Source: Climacium dendroides (lineage: Eukaryota > Streptophyta > Bryopsida > Hypnales > Climaciaceae). From it: a stretch of DNA of 64,000 nucleotides. Positions 25,001 to 38,819 of this stretch are shown here, piece after piece; the first letter of the stretch is position 1; every line of letters starts with the position of its first letter. The translations under genes were made by a program, and so were the position numbers. The stretch lies in NCBI GenBank assembly GCA_950106755.1, contig OX467086.1, positions 23,144,001 through 23,208,000 on the forward strand, given 5' to 3'. The notes below the pieces were generated by a model. That model was given only the letters and a program-made list of their open reading frames with translations, searched no databases and was not told where the DNA came from.

Positions 25001-28000
25001 ATTTCTCAAACGTTCAAAGAAATAAAAACTGCGATGACATGCACAGAGGCGCTTCGGAATCTCTGACTATGTGCCCGAACTGAAATCAAGAGTCACTTTG
25101 AAAGCTACTAGTAAAGGAATTTTCAAACATGTTTCTATCGTTCAAACATGTGGAATATGATTTCATTAATACATTCGGAGAATTGACCCCTCCCTTGGAA
25201 GCTTCCGAAATTATATGTGTCAACTCCTATAAATATGGAAGCGGCTACATTTGGCCGTCTGAGGCTAGAATGAGAGGCAGAATGCTTAAAGGCATTGTTG
25301 AGAAAGCAATACCCCACTTCATATGGAAGTTCATATATTGAAAACCTAGATAGTAAAGTACCATTATTTACAGAGATTGGGAAAATTGGAAGTGACTACA
25401 AAGTACAAAAATGAGGACAATCACCCACGACATCAATATTTTCCAACAAAAACTGGAGTTTTCCATCCGAAAGCAGAGATCGGCTCAAAAAGAATATCAC
25501 ATCCACAATACGTACCCACATCTCTCGGCGCATGATTTAGAAATTATGGTGCTCTGCGCGCCACTATCCACAAATGCCTGACAGTTTTAATCACAAATAA
25601 TCAGTAATTGCAGGGTCATGCTTCAGAATGGCGGCTAGCCTTCTTGTCAGGTCATTCACGAAAACGAACGTCTCTGCATTTGGGCATACATTTGTAAAAC
25701 AAATAAATAAATATGAGAACATGTAATAAAATAAAAGGCATACGAAACTCCACGCCGCTAAAGTCACTGCAAAGATAAATCCATCCGTCACTCATACATA
25801 TCATAAGCTGCATGCTGTCGAAAAGATTAGCTCATCTAGATGCCACACAAAAGCCAATGCAACGACCAAAGGATAAGGCGAAGTCACAAGTCATGAATGT
25901 TCTGGAGGAGGAAGCAAATACTCAAAGCCAACCAAACGATTACAGAGATTTGCATGTGGATACAAGGAAACAGATTTTCACAGCAATGACATACCTTCAA
26001 AGGGAAGCCATTGACCTCCATGTCTACGTAGAGCATAATCTGGAAGATGGTAAGTCTGTTAAAAACACGTCCCTCAACTTCACAGACATTTCAGCATCAA
26101 TCTACGACACCACGGATTTCTAACCCCTAAGTGTTCCAATGGCCCAAAGCGACCGCTTCCATTCATCCAGGAATCGAAATAAATCATTGAGGGAGCTTCA
26201 AGGAAGATAATAAAATGTATAGATAGAAAGAAGAAAATATGTCCTCCCCGATATTGAAGAACAGAAATATACTGTGAAAGTTACTATTATTGACTAAAGT
26301 GGACTTTCTATTTTGAGCTGGGCGCTTCCGGACTAACCATGTAACCAGATGCTTATCCCCAATAGAATTCTAGATGGGCTCTACCCAGATAAGTTTCAAA
26401 AAACAGTATGGAGATTGATATGATTGCTCCAGAAGCATTTTCTTAGAAACATTGGAACTCCATTTGTTATAAAAATAACTCCACAGGATGAGTATACCAA
26501 TACAAAGAGAGGATCAAACAGCTTGGAAAGAGGCAATACCACACGAGCAAAGGCTTCAGGGTTATATTCGAGCGCAGCCTCCCAGTTTTCATCCACATTT
26601 TTCTGAACAATCAACCACATAAAGAGTATAAGGCAAGGACAGCTTCCAACGGAAAACTACACCGGATGGGCAACTGAGTTTGTGGGAAAGATGTGAACCA
26701 CTGTATAACACAAATTAGAGAAAAACTTTAGAGAGGGTATGTTATGGCCACACCAATTTCCCTGAAAAAAGGAACTAACTGGTACAAACTGAAGGGAGTC
26801 AAACAAATATCAAACATTTTTCCAAACCTGCTGAATGGCCTCCTCAATTTTCTTCTGCGCTTCTACATCAAAAGGATCTGCATTCATTAGATCCTGCATT
26901 TCACAGAACCAGAGTAGAAGTTAACAATACACGTTAATCTTTTCCAGTCAAAATGTTTACCCCACACACACCGCCTAATTTTCAACTATGTGATATAACA
27001 GATACAATTACTACTCCTTTACCAAAACGAAGATCACAAAAGTGCACAATAAAGTGAACGCAATACTTCTTTGAGTTATCTTGTCAATGAACCAATAAGG
27101 ATTTCTCAAGACGACCAGAAACATTTCCAAGCTATTTCTCCTGCTCTCCACAATCAAGTTAAACCTAAGTGCCCAATCTAAAAATGAAAACCAACAATGA
27201 CTGAACTTTCAAAACATATTGCTTTCCATCCAAGATCGAGGAAATGATCTTGTCTTTCTATTGATACATTTCGTTCCCTTCCCCAAAGATCCATTTCAAC
27301 AAATAAAGATGTGAAAGCAGCCAGTCTTGGCCATTTGAAGTATCATCATTTCTCCAAATACAAACTAAGAAACAAAAACTCACAATCTCACGCTGACGGT
27401 GTTGCTGCATCAATATTTTTTGCTGATGTTGCTGCCGCAGAAGATTTTGTAGCATATCCACATTGTTACTCGATATAGCTTGAAAAAGTTCTCGATTACT
27501 CTGCATCAGAAAACCACTTCATTACATGAATTTGGTACAAATGTTTGAGCGAATGCAAATGTTCCGGCTTCTAATGAGACATTCTTACTAGAATGTTGAC
27601 CAAAAATATGCATTGAAGGCCCAGCTCCAAAAGATTATTAGACCCACAAGAAGACGACAGCGACAAAATGGGCCAATAAGAGTGATGCATGGGATTTCAG
27701 ATATGTAAAAACCTCCTGGAGTTGCCTCATAATGTTGGGATCACCCTGTAAATGTCTAATGAGTGCAATAGGATTGATGGCGGTTCCATCAGGCTTGAGA
27801 CCTAAGTCCGTCGGTGCAGCACTTGCAGGGCTGTCACCACAATATGCTCATAAGTCCCTCACAGACCATGTAGTAAAAAGTAAGGAAACACCTTAGGACA
27901 CTGTTAAGGTCAAAGAAGAGCCCTAAATGCTGCTGAAGAAAATGAAGGTTAACCAATAAGCGCCCAAAATAAAAATAGAAAGCACACTTTGGAAGCTAGT

Positions 28001-29668
28001 AGTAACTTCCCAAACATATTCCTATCGTTCAAAAATGTAGGGACTGATTGTTTCTTCCATTTATACATCCAATAACCTTCCTTGAACCTTCCTACATGTA
28101 ATAATACTGGTCACTTTGGGGCCATTTCGGCACTCACGGTTCAAATGACTAGTGCCACTACACTTCAAGTCCAGTCAAGAATGCTCTGATATTCATGTTC
28201 AATAAGCAAAAAAAATTGATTGACAGAAACCAGAGACGTAACAACAAAGCTTGCCCCAATTCTAACAAAACAACCGTTTACCTAGAGGCAGGCCCGGAGG
28301 CAGGACGTGCAGACACAAGCATGAGTAAATCATTCTCCCCAACACCAGATGTATTGAGACGAGACGTATTTGGCATCTCTTTTCCATTAAATAGTATCTG
28401 CTGCTGTGCAAGAGGTACTTGGGTCTGGTAAGAAGACAACAGTAACATCCTCTGTCAGTTCCATCTGCAAGAAACTCCAAGAAACAAGGAGAACTGAACC
28501 ACTTTCAAGTGAATAACTGGGGAATCAGCAAAATTAGACTTTCAGTAATCTTTGGACATCAATCATAGGGGGGGTGCTACTGGAGACAGCAAATGAGTCG
28601 TTCAATCGTGGAGAGAGCTTCTCATTCATTTCTTTGCAATTGTGGGAAGGTTGTGACCTAATCATTTAGATAGTTAGATAGTGAAACAAGCACTGTGCAA
28701 GTAGAAGTAGGTGATCATAGGGGGGATCTCCCCATGAATAAGCAATATAGAATATAAGCAATTCATGCATATTTTGCCTCCCCATGATCAATCTTTCTAT
28801 GTTGTTGTCTCTTTTATTTGAAGCGATCAAATTAGACTGAAAAAAATGATGAAAAGTCGTCCAAGTGTTTCACATTAGCTAATCCTACGCAGGTTCTGAG
28901 AACTAAACCAATGTTGTGAGGGTAAGGGTGGTTCTCACTACCACCTTCCTGAGTGATTCATATAATTCGTATAATTCACATAATTGTACTTGCAGATCTA
29001 GTTTCAAATGGACTTCTAGAAACTGCACTTGAAGATGGTAGTGAAATGCACTGAGTTACTAGTAAACACCACTCTTTACCGCCCAACACTACACCTCAAA
29101 CCTCACACCGTTATAAAAATCCAGCTAACAGTGTACCAGCAAGAAAGAATAGCACATAACAACAGCAGATAAAACTCTCGGTAACCAGCATTCCAATAGT
29201 AACCCTTATATCTTCATCAAACTCACCTCCACCTCCAAGATCGCTTTCAGATTCTCCACCTGAGTTACAAAAGCCATCGATCAGAAAAGCTGAACGGAAG
29301 CAAGACACAGACGGACAAAAGCACACCTCCAAAGCAAAACCTAGAATTCCATCTCCAAACAATTCACAATTCTTAAAAAGCATTCTAATCCACACACCCG
29401 AAGCCTCTTCAATATTCCACAAAACCAATACCAAACAAGCAGAGATTCCTAAACTGAAACACCCTCACAATCACCGCGAGCGCGACTAACTCTACCAAAC
29501 AACCGTCGCTAAATTTCAAAGTTCACCGCCATTCAAATGCTGTCCACAATGCTGATACCCTAAAGTACACAAACACCCTAGAAAGCGAAAACCATAGCAT
29601 ACCAATTCGTCCGGCTCCACATCGAGGGAGACAATGCGCTCATCCGCAGTCAGCACCGTGACCTTCAT
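22088..29668 (-). CDS. DDI1: DDI1: ubiquitin-like/retropepsin/UBA shuttle protease
   Basis: Sixteen coding exons that join in phase to a 419-residue protein: 29603-29668, 29227-29259, 28282-28424, 27713-27830, 27384-27500, 26828-26893, 26540-26602, 25995-26039, 25516-25577, 24804-24897, 24490-24582, 24268-24337, 23703-23761, 23491-23548, 23060-23100, 22088-22219. Domain order: ubiquitin-like domain (about 1-76, MKVTVLTADE start), a helical middle (about 159-200), a retropepsin-like aspartyl protease with the active-site motif AFVDSGAQST (D221) and FGLDMLRKHQ near 291-300, and a C-terminal UBA domain (about 377-419, LMELGFDRNT). DDI1 proteins deliver or cleave ubiquitylated proteins near the proteasome. 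Length fits plant DDI1 (about 410-420). All introns used are GT-AG and no frame break was found. The D-S-G triad suggests catalytic competence. Confidence 0.95.
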
Positions 29669-32363
29669 CCTGCCAATTTTTCGCCAATTCTGGCAAAATC
29701 TAATGCAATCGAATGAATCCTTCGTCACCTAACACAACAAACCCTAGATGATCGAAAAGGGTTTCAAAACAACAACACTTACACAATTCTCAACCTCCGG
29801 AGGTCTCCTTGAAGCTACAAAAAGGGTGTGAATATGGCGCTCAGGAGAAAACCAAAAGAGAAGCAATACATGTGTTGTGGCGAAAGGGCGTGATGAGCAA
29901 GATAAGAACGAAACAGAAACACTAGAAGATTCTGGAAACAGGCTGATTTTGCGAAGGGGACGCTCAAGCAGAATTGAAGTCGGGCACAACGAAACTGAAG
30001 TTATTGGACTTGCAGCAATTAAGCTTTAGTACACTACAACGCTTTGGTTTTGGGGTGGAATGTAAGGTAGGATGAACCATTGTTGACCCTTTGGTTGTTG
30101 CACATATTTAGATGGATTGGATTTACAATTTTTTTTCGGAAGTAAAACACAAAATTGGAACATACATTTTGGTTAACTCCTTAAAATTCATTGTAAAGTT
30201 TGTCGTATATTTATGAAGGTTTAAACTAAGAATAGAACAAAACAAATACAGCACCAAACTCAAGTAAACCTAGTTTGGGTGCTTCGGGGAGTTTGGTCCT
30301 GTGTTTTTCCCAAACTTTACACACACTTTATGATTATCTCTATTCTTCAATATAAACAACACATTATAAACAGTCAAGCCAAAACATATAGCTTTCCGTT
30401 GTTGTCCTTTTGAGGGGGACTACTCTTGTACATTTCGAGATCCTAATGTGATTCTTTTGACTCCCTACAAGGTTGCAATGGTAATCCAAAAGCATCCCAT
30501 CCGTGAAAGATGTGGAAAAATGGATGAGCCTTTTACCACGCATAGAAATTACACACTAATGTTCATTGAAGTTACAAAACCGTGATTTTCTTGATCCAAT
30601 TTCAACCCTTTCAACTCCAAATCCATATTGAAGTTGTCAAAACCCTTTACAATTTTTACTAGATTACAATGTTTCATGTCTTAGTTTTGTTTAGTCCTTT
30701 TGGAAATTGACAAAGGTATTTAGATTTTTTTAGCAAAAATGTTTGGACATAGTATGAATAAACCATAAAAAGAATATTGATTTATAGGTGTATTTAACAA
30801 TGATCCTAAGTTCTTACAAGTCAATATGTTTTACACAAGAACATAAATAGATCAATTTTTATTTGGTTGTTTTTGATAATAGTACATTGGTAATAGATCT
30901 CATTATTTCAAAATCAATTTCATTAATAATTTAGAAAAATACAATTGAATTAAATTGATTAGTAGTTATCATAAAACAATGGTTAGCTTAATATGACTCA
31001 TAGTACATTGATAAATTCACACTCTTATTTGTCAATTTTTTTGCTTGGTAATATGAAAAAATTTCCATATTCTTCGACCATTGATTGTATGACACATTAC
31101 ACTATATTTTCGATGAATCTATTAGAGTAAAAATTCAATCATACTATGATATAGTCTTAGGTTAAATGTAAAATATTTTAATACAATGTCATGTTTAAAA
31201 CTAATTACTAGTTCAAAATTCAATTTACTTTGCCTAATGGGTACTAAAGCTTACATTCAAATTTGAGAATCTATTAATGTAAAATTGAGAGATTTTTTTC
31301 TTGTTAGAAATTGAATTTAATTGTAAAAATTGTACATTGAAAATGATTCAAAACATAGTATGTAATCCAAAATGATTTTCAAAGCTTGAAATTAACCATT
31401 ACCAAACAAGATATAAATGTTTTAAGATGAAAAGTTAGCAAAATCCCAAAAAACTATGATCAAAATACTCCCTTTCCAAGATTAACTCTCAAAATTTTAA
31501 TATACTAAGTTGAAAATGATTACATCTATTTTTTATAAGAAAAAAAAAATGATCTCTAGCTTGATGGAATTTGATCAAAAAGAAGTGTATCACTAACCTA
31601 TAACTTCTTACAAAGGAAAACTAAGAAATAGAAATAACTTTAGGCCCTACATGCACAAGGCATTTTTTCTAGGCTTCTTGGAGCATGTTATAAACAAACA
31701 AAAATTCAAAGCTTTGATAAGTTATTAAAAGTTTTTTTTCAAAATTGTAACATTGTTACATGTAAATAATTTATTTCTAAAGAGTCATCATGGTTGAATT
31801 TCAAAGTATCTTTAGCAAGGTTCCTTCTTGGTGAGGTTTCATTAATTGGATACCTATCAGAGAGCAGACGCAAAGAAGAAGCACAATCCGTCCACTGACA
31901 GAGAAGAAACCATGGAGTGTTCCATTGCAAAGTTTGCATAGGGGTAACAATGCGAGGCCAGGGGCACACTTCAAACACCCCTGGCAAGATACATAAGTAT
32001 ATTGATGGCAACAGCACTCAGCTGGATGGAAGATGTGTACGTCGCTGGTGCTCGTCCAAGTTGTGAGTCTCTAAAAATACAGGGTATTTGGCACACCTCT
32101 GGTGTCCACAAGACACCTTCAGGATATCAGCTATAACACTACATACTCGAATTCCTTCCTTAAGATGGTGCAGAGGTTGCAACCCGCGGTCATGACGTGG
32201 GGGACCTCTTCAGGTTGCCCAGCGCGGCAGGTATATCGCATCACTAGGATTGCCACAGCAAATGGCAGCAAGCGAGGTGAGGTTGTTTTAAGTGCCCGAA
32301 CTGAAAACTATGGCATCGATGAGACACACTCCCCCACAAAGATTTGTACCCAATTGACCTAAG
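29669..32363. other. Spacer between DDI1 and kinesin-5
   Basis: The first 350 bases are GC-richer and likely contain the DDI1 5' UTR and promoter. About 30060-31740 is strongly AT-rich with no gene; a segment around 30230-30320 (CTAGTTTGGGTGCTTCGGGG and neighbours) recurs diverged at about 43865-43960. 31830-32363 becomes GC-richer again and is probably the kinesin 3' UTR; its short frames match nothing I know. Confidence 0.5.
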
Positions 32364-35300
32364 TTAATTCATGGCTATTAGTGGTGTTCGGGAGTCTTCA
32401 ATGCAGGACTCTGTCGATGGGAACACTTTACTTAGTCTATCAGGTCCACCAGCAGCATTCTTCGATCGGAACTCGTTGAGCAACATGTCAAGAGAAGGCG
32501 CGCACAGGGCATTGATTGACGACTCTGTCGGCACTCCAATTGATCTTCTCCGGGGAGTTGAACACGTTGGTTGATCCTCCTGCATCACATGTATTGCCAT
32601 TCGTCCATCCCAGTGTGAGAAAAGGTAGTCTACAAACACCATGTTAAAGCATATAAGACAGATCGTCTGCGGGATGCTACGGCTCGCAAAGTTCTTGACA
32701 TACAAGCTCAAAGCGGACACTCAAGAAAGCTAAGAGTAGAAACGCACCGAGTATTCCTCTTTCAGATAATGCTCAGAGTGAGCCCAAACAGCGGCCACCT
32801 GTGAGCCATGGCCGCTCTCTAGTTCTGAAGCTGCCAAAACCTGTGATTCCATGGTCGTCTGCATCCGTGATCCCGCAACGTGCTCCTCTGTGCAGGTTCC
32901 TACGAATCCATGGATACAAATTCAGCCAATTGGTCAGTTGGTCCTTGATTTCAGCCAAGTTCTAAAGCCGGCAAGGAAGAGTGACATGCACAAAATCATC
33001 ACTACGAGCCTGCACAATGCGTTCGTCCTTGTCGATAAAGCTGGACATCCTCCTAGACGAGGTTGAGTGTGCATGCTTAGGGTGGGAATAGGGCGTACCA
33101 TCTATGAAGGCCACCATAGTGTTGTTCTCTGTTTCGATCTCCAGCTGCGCGGCATCCTCCAGTCCTTGCAGGTTCACCAGGAGATCCGCGTTTGCTTTCA
33201 GGCCGTCTCTGCACACCGAAACAAATTTTCACATCGTAAGCACCAGGCCGTATGAAATATCTCGACTCAAGCAATCCACACCCATGGCTTCAACTGGATT
33301 CAGAAGATTTACTAACCCAAGAATTGAAGTGACAGCAGAGGTGTGGGAAATCTGTAGCCCCTGGATATCCTGGTAAGCAGACTCCCACTTCCTGCCCGAA
33401 GTTGATGCGTGGTTGGAACTGAAACGAGACACACACGACACATGACTCAGGATTAGCTCGGATCAGAAACAAATGCTTCATGATTTACAACTACGCTGTA
33501 TCCCTGCCAACGTAAGGCAACAACCGGAGGATCACGTACCAGGACTGAAGAATCTCCTCCATTCGAGAAACCTTGGCAGTTAACGCGGCTGAATCTTCCA
33601 CAGAAGATACGTCTGCGTTGGCAATAAAGGCATTAAGCCGCCCGTTGGCACTGACGGCTTCCAGCTGGATCTTCCCAAACCCTTGTTGCACTACAGTAGA
33701 ATCCTGGCTAGCAATCTCCCTCAACTTCTTCACGCGCGTTTGAACCTGGTTCAATTCACGTCCACGGGTTAGAGATTGTCCACTTGCGCCATGATGAATG
33801 TCACAGCCATTCCACAACGAAGATCAGATCAGGAGTCATGCCCCTTCCTGCGATGCGCTTTGTTACGACTGATCGGAACAACGAAAGTGGCCAGCTCGCC
33901 ATGCCAACTGAATATAAGACATTCTAGAAAATCTCATTACTTACAAGGTTGGTCCGATTCGACAACGCAGTTGCCAACATTGCAGTGATGCTCTGCAGGA
34001 ATTCAGCGTGCTCTTTCTTTGCATGATCCTGCGCACAACAGACGTCATTTCAACGCAGACGCATGCACCTAACTAGGAAAAAGAAGCCACGTTCGTGATT
34101 TGCAACGGAAAGCTTCCCCAAGATCATCCCCAAAACACCCAATGGACGCGATTTAGGACGCTGGGGTCAGCACCAATTTGTGTTTTCATTAACCAGTGTG
34201 GAAAAGCATCTTCTGTAACTATTCGAAGGCACTTGCTCATCTCCAGACCTTCCTGAAATTGAACATGGGAGAGAGATAAGAGACCAACCTCATACGCCTC
34301 GGCAAGCTCTAGCAGTCCTAGGTCATGCTTTTTGCTGCTGGTATTTACATGCTCACGGAAGTTCGCCGCATCGTTCTCCATGGTCGACAAAGAAGTCATC
34401 ACAGATTGCGTAATACCCCGTGCCGCTTCTAGGCTTCTCTTGGCCGCCTGAGAGACACCGTACGGCATTCAGATCAGAGCTACAATGCCCTACAGTCGAA
34501 ACAAATCACTGATATCCCCACCAACGTAAACAGCGCGCGCCCAGCAGGATAGACCACTTACCTCACGTTGCTGTTCAGCAAAGGTGGTCACTTCTTGGCC
34601 CTGTGTGGATAGATTCTCTTCCAGCTCATGGAGTACGCACTGTGCATCTGCTACGGCGCTCGTCAACAGCTGTTTGGATCAGAAACAAACACAATTAGAA
34701 AGATTGGCTTCACAGATCCAAAATGTGAATCGAGTCAAGAACCACATCAACCATCGTCGACATCTCCATTTCCGCGAACCCCCGACAACGGTATTTTGAG
34801 ATGCATACCTGCTCGAGAGCTGTGGGATGGGCAGCCACTGTATACTCCAGCGTCTTAAACGTGGACGTAGATATGGCCTCATGTGAATGCACTGCTGTGT
34901 GGAATGATTGCACCTGACCCAAAAACAGCTCTTTCAGCCCTTGAAGTTTCTTCTTCAGCTCCTCCACAGCCTGCACATGATACAAAAGCAGAACAAGTTG
35001 TAAACACCAAAACCCCGTCTTTAAGCTTCATGATGAAGAAGAAAATGCACTAGAGAAAGTACCTGGTCCTTAAACTTTAGGAACGTCTGAAGTTGCTCGT
35101 CCAGGGTCCGTAGTTGCTGCTGCTGGACACCCACACCTTCTTCCACTAAGACACGGAGTCGCTCCATATGTTGTGTGAGTCCAGTTTGAAAAGCATCCAC
35201 CAGTTTCTGGTTCTTGATCTCTAGCTCCTCCTTCCGCTCTGTCCCGTGGTGACACAACATTCAAGTTAATCCATATCCACTACGTCGATACGATAACGAC

Positions 35301-38300
35301 AAAAGCGTTGTCATTTCCTCATCCCAAGTCACAAAGTACTAAGATCGCCATGCTTCTCACAGTTTCAGAAGGACAGGAAACCATACCAATCTTAGCGAAC
35401 AACCCTGCCACATCCACGACAGTTGCTTCCAGCTCCTTTCTCAACTCTGCAGCTCTCCCAACGAGGGACTTCTCTGTATGTACGACAAACGAAGCATCAG
35501 TCTCAATTCCACGTCGTCTATCTGCACTAATCTGCACGCATACATTGCAGCCGTGATAGTGGTAGAGTGCTGACCAGATTCTCTCTGATTCGCAATTACG
35601 AAGTCCCGCTCCTTAACAGCAAAATTAGCCAGCTTCAGGTTCTCTGTCGTTTCGTGCAGGTTGTCTTGTGTGTGCTCCAGTGTTTCCTGCAAACAGACAT
35701 ACCAAGCCTTCAATATACCTCCACATTACCTCCAAGGCAGACACTGGGTGCAGAGGACAGATGACCCCACGAAAACCTCAATCTCACCTGCGTTTGATTC
35801 AGCTTCGTGAGAAGCTCCGAGTACTGCTGTTGTTGCTTTTCATTAAGCGTTCGCATGTCTTCAATTTGCTGCACCAACAGCCGTCATGCAGTCAGAAACC
35901 ACTACTCCATATCACAGCCCTACAATAAACAGTAGCCTACAAGCGGCAGCTATCATACCTTGTCTCTCGTCTCCACATCAGATTCCAAGCGTTCTATCTT
36001 GTCCACCATAGCCTGCGAACCAGTCAAAACAAACCACAAGCCCAGCTCAGTACGATAGATAAGCTTGGGCGACTGATGGTTAACAGAAAATACGTACAAG
36101 CCAACAACCATTCATGCGACAATTCACAAGGAGTGTGCAGAAGTTGTCTAACCTTCTTCTCAGCTTCCTCCTCGAAGTAACGCTCACGCGGGATGTAAAC
36201 ACCATTTCTTTCACGAGCAGAGTACACCTCTGTTGCATAAAGAGATCCCAATAGATCAGCTAAAATGCACACACCCATAGACATGCTGCTCGCCCAATTT
36301 CAGCACCGTCATCATCAAACCAACCACAGTTGCATTACTAGTATACGGTCACAAGGAAAAAGATGGACACCTGATTTGAGTCTCTCTATCTCCGCGTATA
36401 GATCCTTGATGAAGGTGGATTTCATCACCTTTAGGTTCACCTGCACGCACCACATCACCAAATCAGATCAACCTCCAACATTAAAGAGCTCGAACGTTGT
36501 GGACTTGTGGCTAATGCATGCGAGTTAACACCATGAAAAACGCACCTCTGGCCTGTTCTTTATACTCTTAGCGCGATGTGCGTAGTCTAACGTGCTCAGC
36601 GTCTCATCCACGCACAAGACTGACGGTGAAACAGTGGCGATGATGCACGTCTTCGTCTTTCCTCCCAAAGAGTCCCTAAGCAGTCTCGTCAGCTTACTAT
36701 CCCTGCAAAGGCAAGTGGAAAGGTAGAGGATCAGATACGCTCGACACGAAATTTCTCAAAACGACTCCGAAAAAACCTTTCGCACCACGAAATACCTCAG
36801 AATCAGAGCAAGCTTCACCTGAAAGGAACGTGACCCAAGTGCTCCACTAAAGCTGTGATGACGCGCCCAAGAGTAAGGAGACTTTTGTTAATTTCCCCAG
36901 CTTCTCGAGCCCGGTTCTGGAAACAACATTCGCACCTATAAGCAATTCGTTCAAACATTGCTTTCCTCCACATCCGCAACCCGAAAGCATGCTAGGACAG
37001 CAGACACAGGTTACTCTGAAACGTACATCTTTCGCACCGGACCGAGAGATGCTCTCCGATCCTGCCAAATCCACCAGATTCAACTTCCCACACTTCATCA
37101 GCTCTTCGCCCTCGGGAGTGGTTTCCTTCATGTGAATAGTGATCGAGAATATGGTGTGAGACCGGCTGCAATTTTCAAACACAAAATTAATCACCACCCC
37201 CTACTTAAATTCCGGACGGGTTGGGAGTACTTCCACCAGAGTTCGTCCGACCAGGGAACTCGACCAATAGACAGGATTCAGATCAAGTGATGCGCAGCAC
37301 GAATGTGTACCTGGACTGTTTGTTCAACAACGTGTCCGCAGTCTGTCGCTTCGCTGAACCCCTGTCGAGCAGTGTGTAAATCTGTTTGGCACTAGTGACG
37401 ACCTCCTCCTCAAGACCCCTCACCAGAACCCCGCCTTTACCATCCTCCATGAGAGCCAATGGCTTCTTGATCTTCTCATCAATCACCACCTTCGAATACT
37501 CCTCAGGTGCCAACAAATCAGTCAGCTCTTCATTGTACAACTCCAGGTACGTCACCTTCACACTGTACTCTTGTTCGTCCCTGTCCAGAGTCTCGAAAAT
37601 TTGTTGCACGGCACGAGGAATTACACCAGCGTCGTCTGCAAATTCTCCAGTCTGCGTCATTACATACACCGAGTTCAAGATATCTGCCAATTCCCATCTC
37701 CCCTGTTCTGCCATCCAATTCTCTTTCGATGAAGAGGGATACTCTACGACAGACTCACAAGGAAAAACTGAGGTGATACACGACTCGGAGAACGTAATCA
37801 CCCCTAGTCAGGAAGACAGCTCATGCACCTTCGACTTCCGTTGTGGACCTTCCATAGTGTACGTTTTTCCAGTCCCAGTCTGTCCATACGCGAAGATGGT
37901 GCAGTTGTAACCCTCCAACACCTCATTCACAATTGGAACGACAGCTTGGTCGTAGAGGTCTACTTGTCTCGACTGCGGCCCAAATACCTGAAAGGTACAA
38001 ACGAAAGGTACAAATGAAAGGAACAAATTATCAGACCGGAGCTGAAAGTTGGCCAAAGTCGCGGACGGTAAATGGCAGCCCGTGCACCATACACGTGAGA
38101 ACCTACGGAATTGGTTCGCACTGCATTTTTGGCGGGCAACAAACTAACTAAATCCGCATTAGAGCCAACTACGAAACTGTAAATGTGCGAGTAAGAGTAC
38201 CCTATAAAGTGACTGCTCCTTCACTGCGTCTCAATTTATGGATAATTCAGTGCCACAATTCAACCACGCTACTCGAAAACTGGTAACAATGACGGCAAGC

Positions 38301-38819
38301 ATGGAAAACCCAGACAACAGGAGCTTGAGGATTGAACGAGAAAAGAGCACTCCGTACTGAAGCAATTTCACACAATAATAATCTGCAACGTTTTCTCTCA
38401 AGTTTGGTTACTCGAATCATTGCCATCGTTCATCTTGCCAATTATAAAAACAAGAAAACAATTTGAGAACTGACCTTATCGAAAGTGAACGTTCTGTCAA
38501 TTAGATTGCGGGAGATATTCTGAAGCACCGTGACTTCCCGACGAGACTCGTTGCAAGAAATGACTTGAGGCGCTTTGCATCGCCTCTCATCGTCACTGAA
38601 AGGTCTGAATAGGAGGAACAAATTTGAGCATGTCGCATAGCCAAAGCAAATAATTTGCGAAAATAGATTGAAGATTCAGTAGTACCTGCAACGGAGAAGG
38701 ACTTGAACGGGTACACCTTTGTCTTTATCCGCTCGCGCAGCTGTGGCATCGCCGGGAAACCTTGAAACGGTCCGGGTAGCCCGTGGCGAGAAGAGCAGTG
38801 CATCGCGCGCCAGTGTTTC
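32364..38819 (-). CDS. KIN5: Kinesin-5 (BimC/Eg5-type) spindle motor, 5' start unresolved
   Basis: Plus-end-directed tetrameric mitotic motor that slides antiparallel microtubules. Exons in coding order: 38686-38819, 38475-38604, 37829-37987, 37311-37651, 37027-37165, 36819-36916, 36546-36702, 36371-36440, 36153-36229, 35959-36012, 35788-35868, 35575-35686, 35387-35473, 35063-35238, 34809-34970, 34562-34669, 34289-34447, one starting at 34252 (3' end uncertain), 33945-34028, 33540-33745, 33317-33418, 33099-33208, 32748-32899, 32364-32579. Motor motifs: P-loop GQTGTGKT, switch I SSRSH, switch II DLAGSE, and the plant kinesin-5 neck YIPRERY. A long coiled-coil stalk follows. The tail has a BimC-box-like PTCSTPRRR (candidate Cdk site) and ends SRTPLIAMN. 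More than 1,037 residues, as expected. The first listed exon has no in-frame ATG, so a short initiating exon lies upstream. Confidence 0.93.

Noticed and set aside
32580..32720. Extending the last kinesin exon leftwards through the open frame to 32720
   Set aside because: The in-frame extension is unlike kinesin tails, and a clear acceptor at 32580-32581 joins in phase with the preceding exon ending at 32748.
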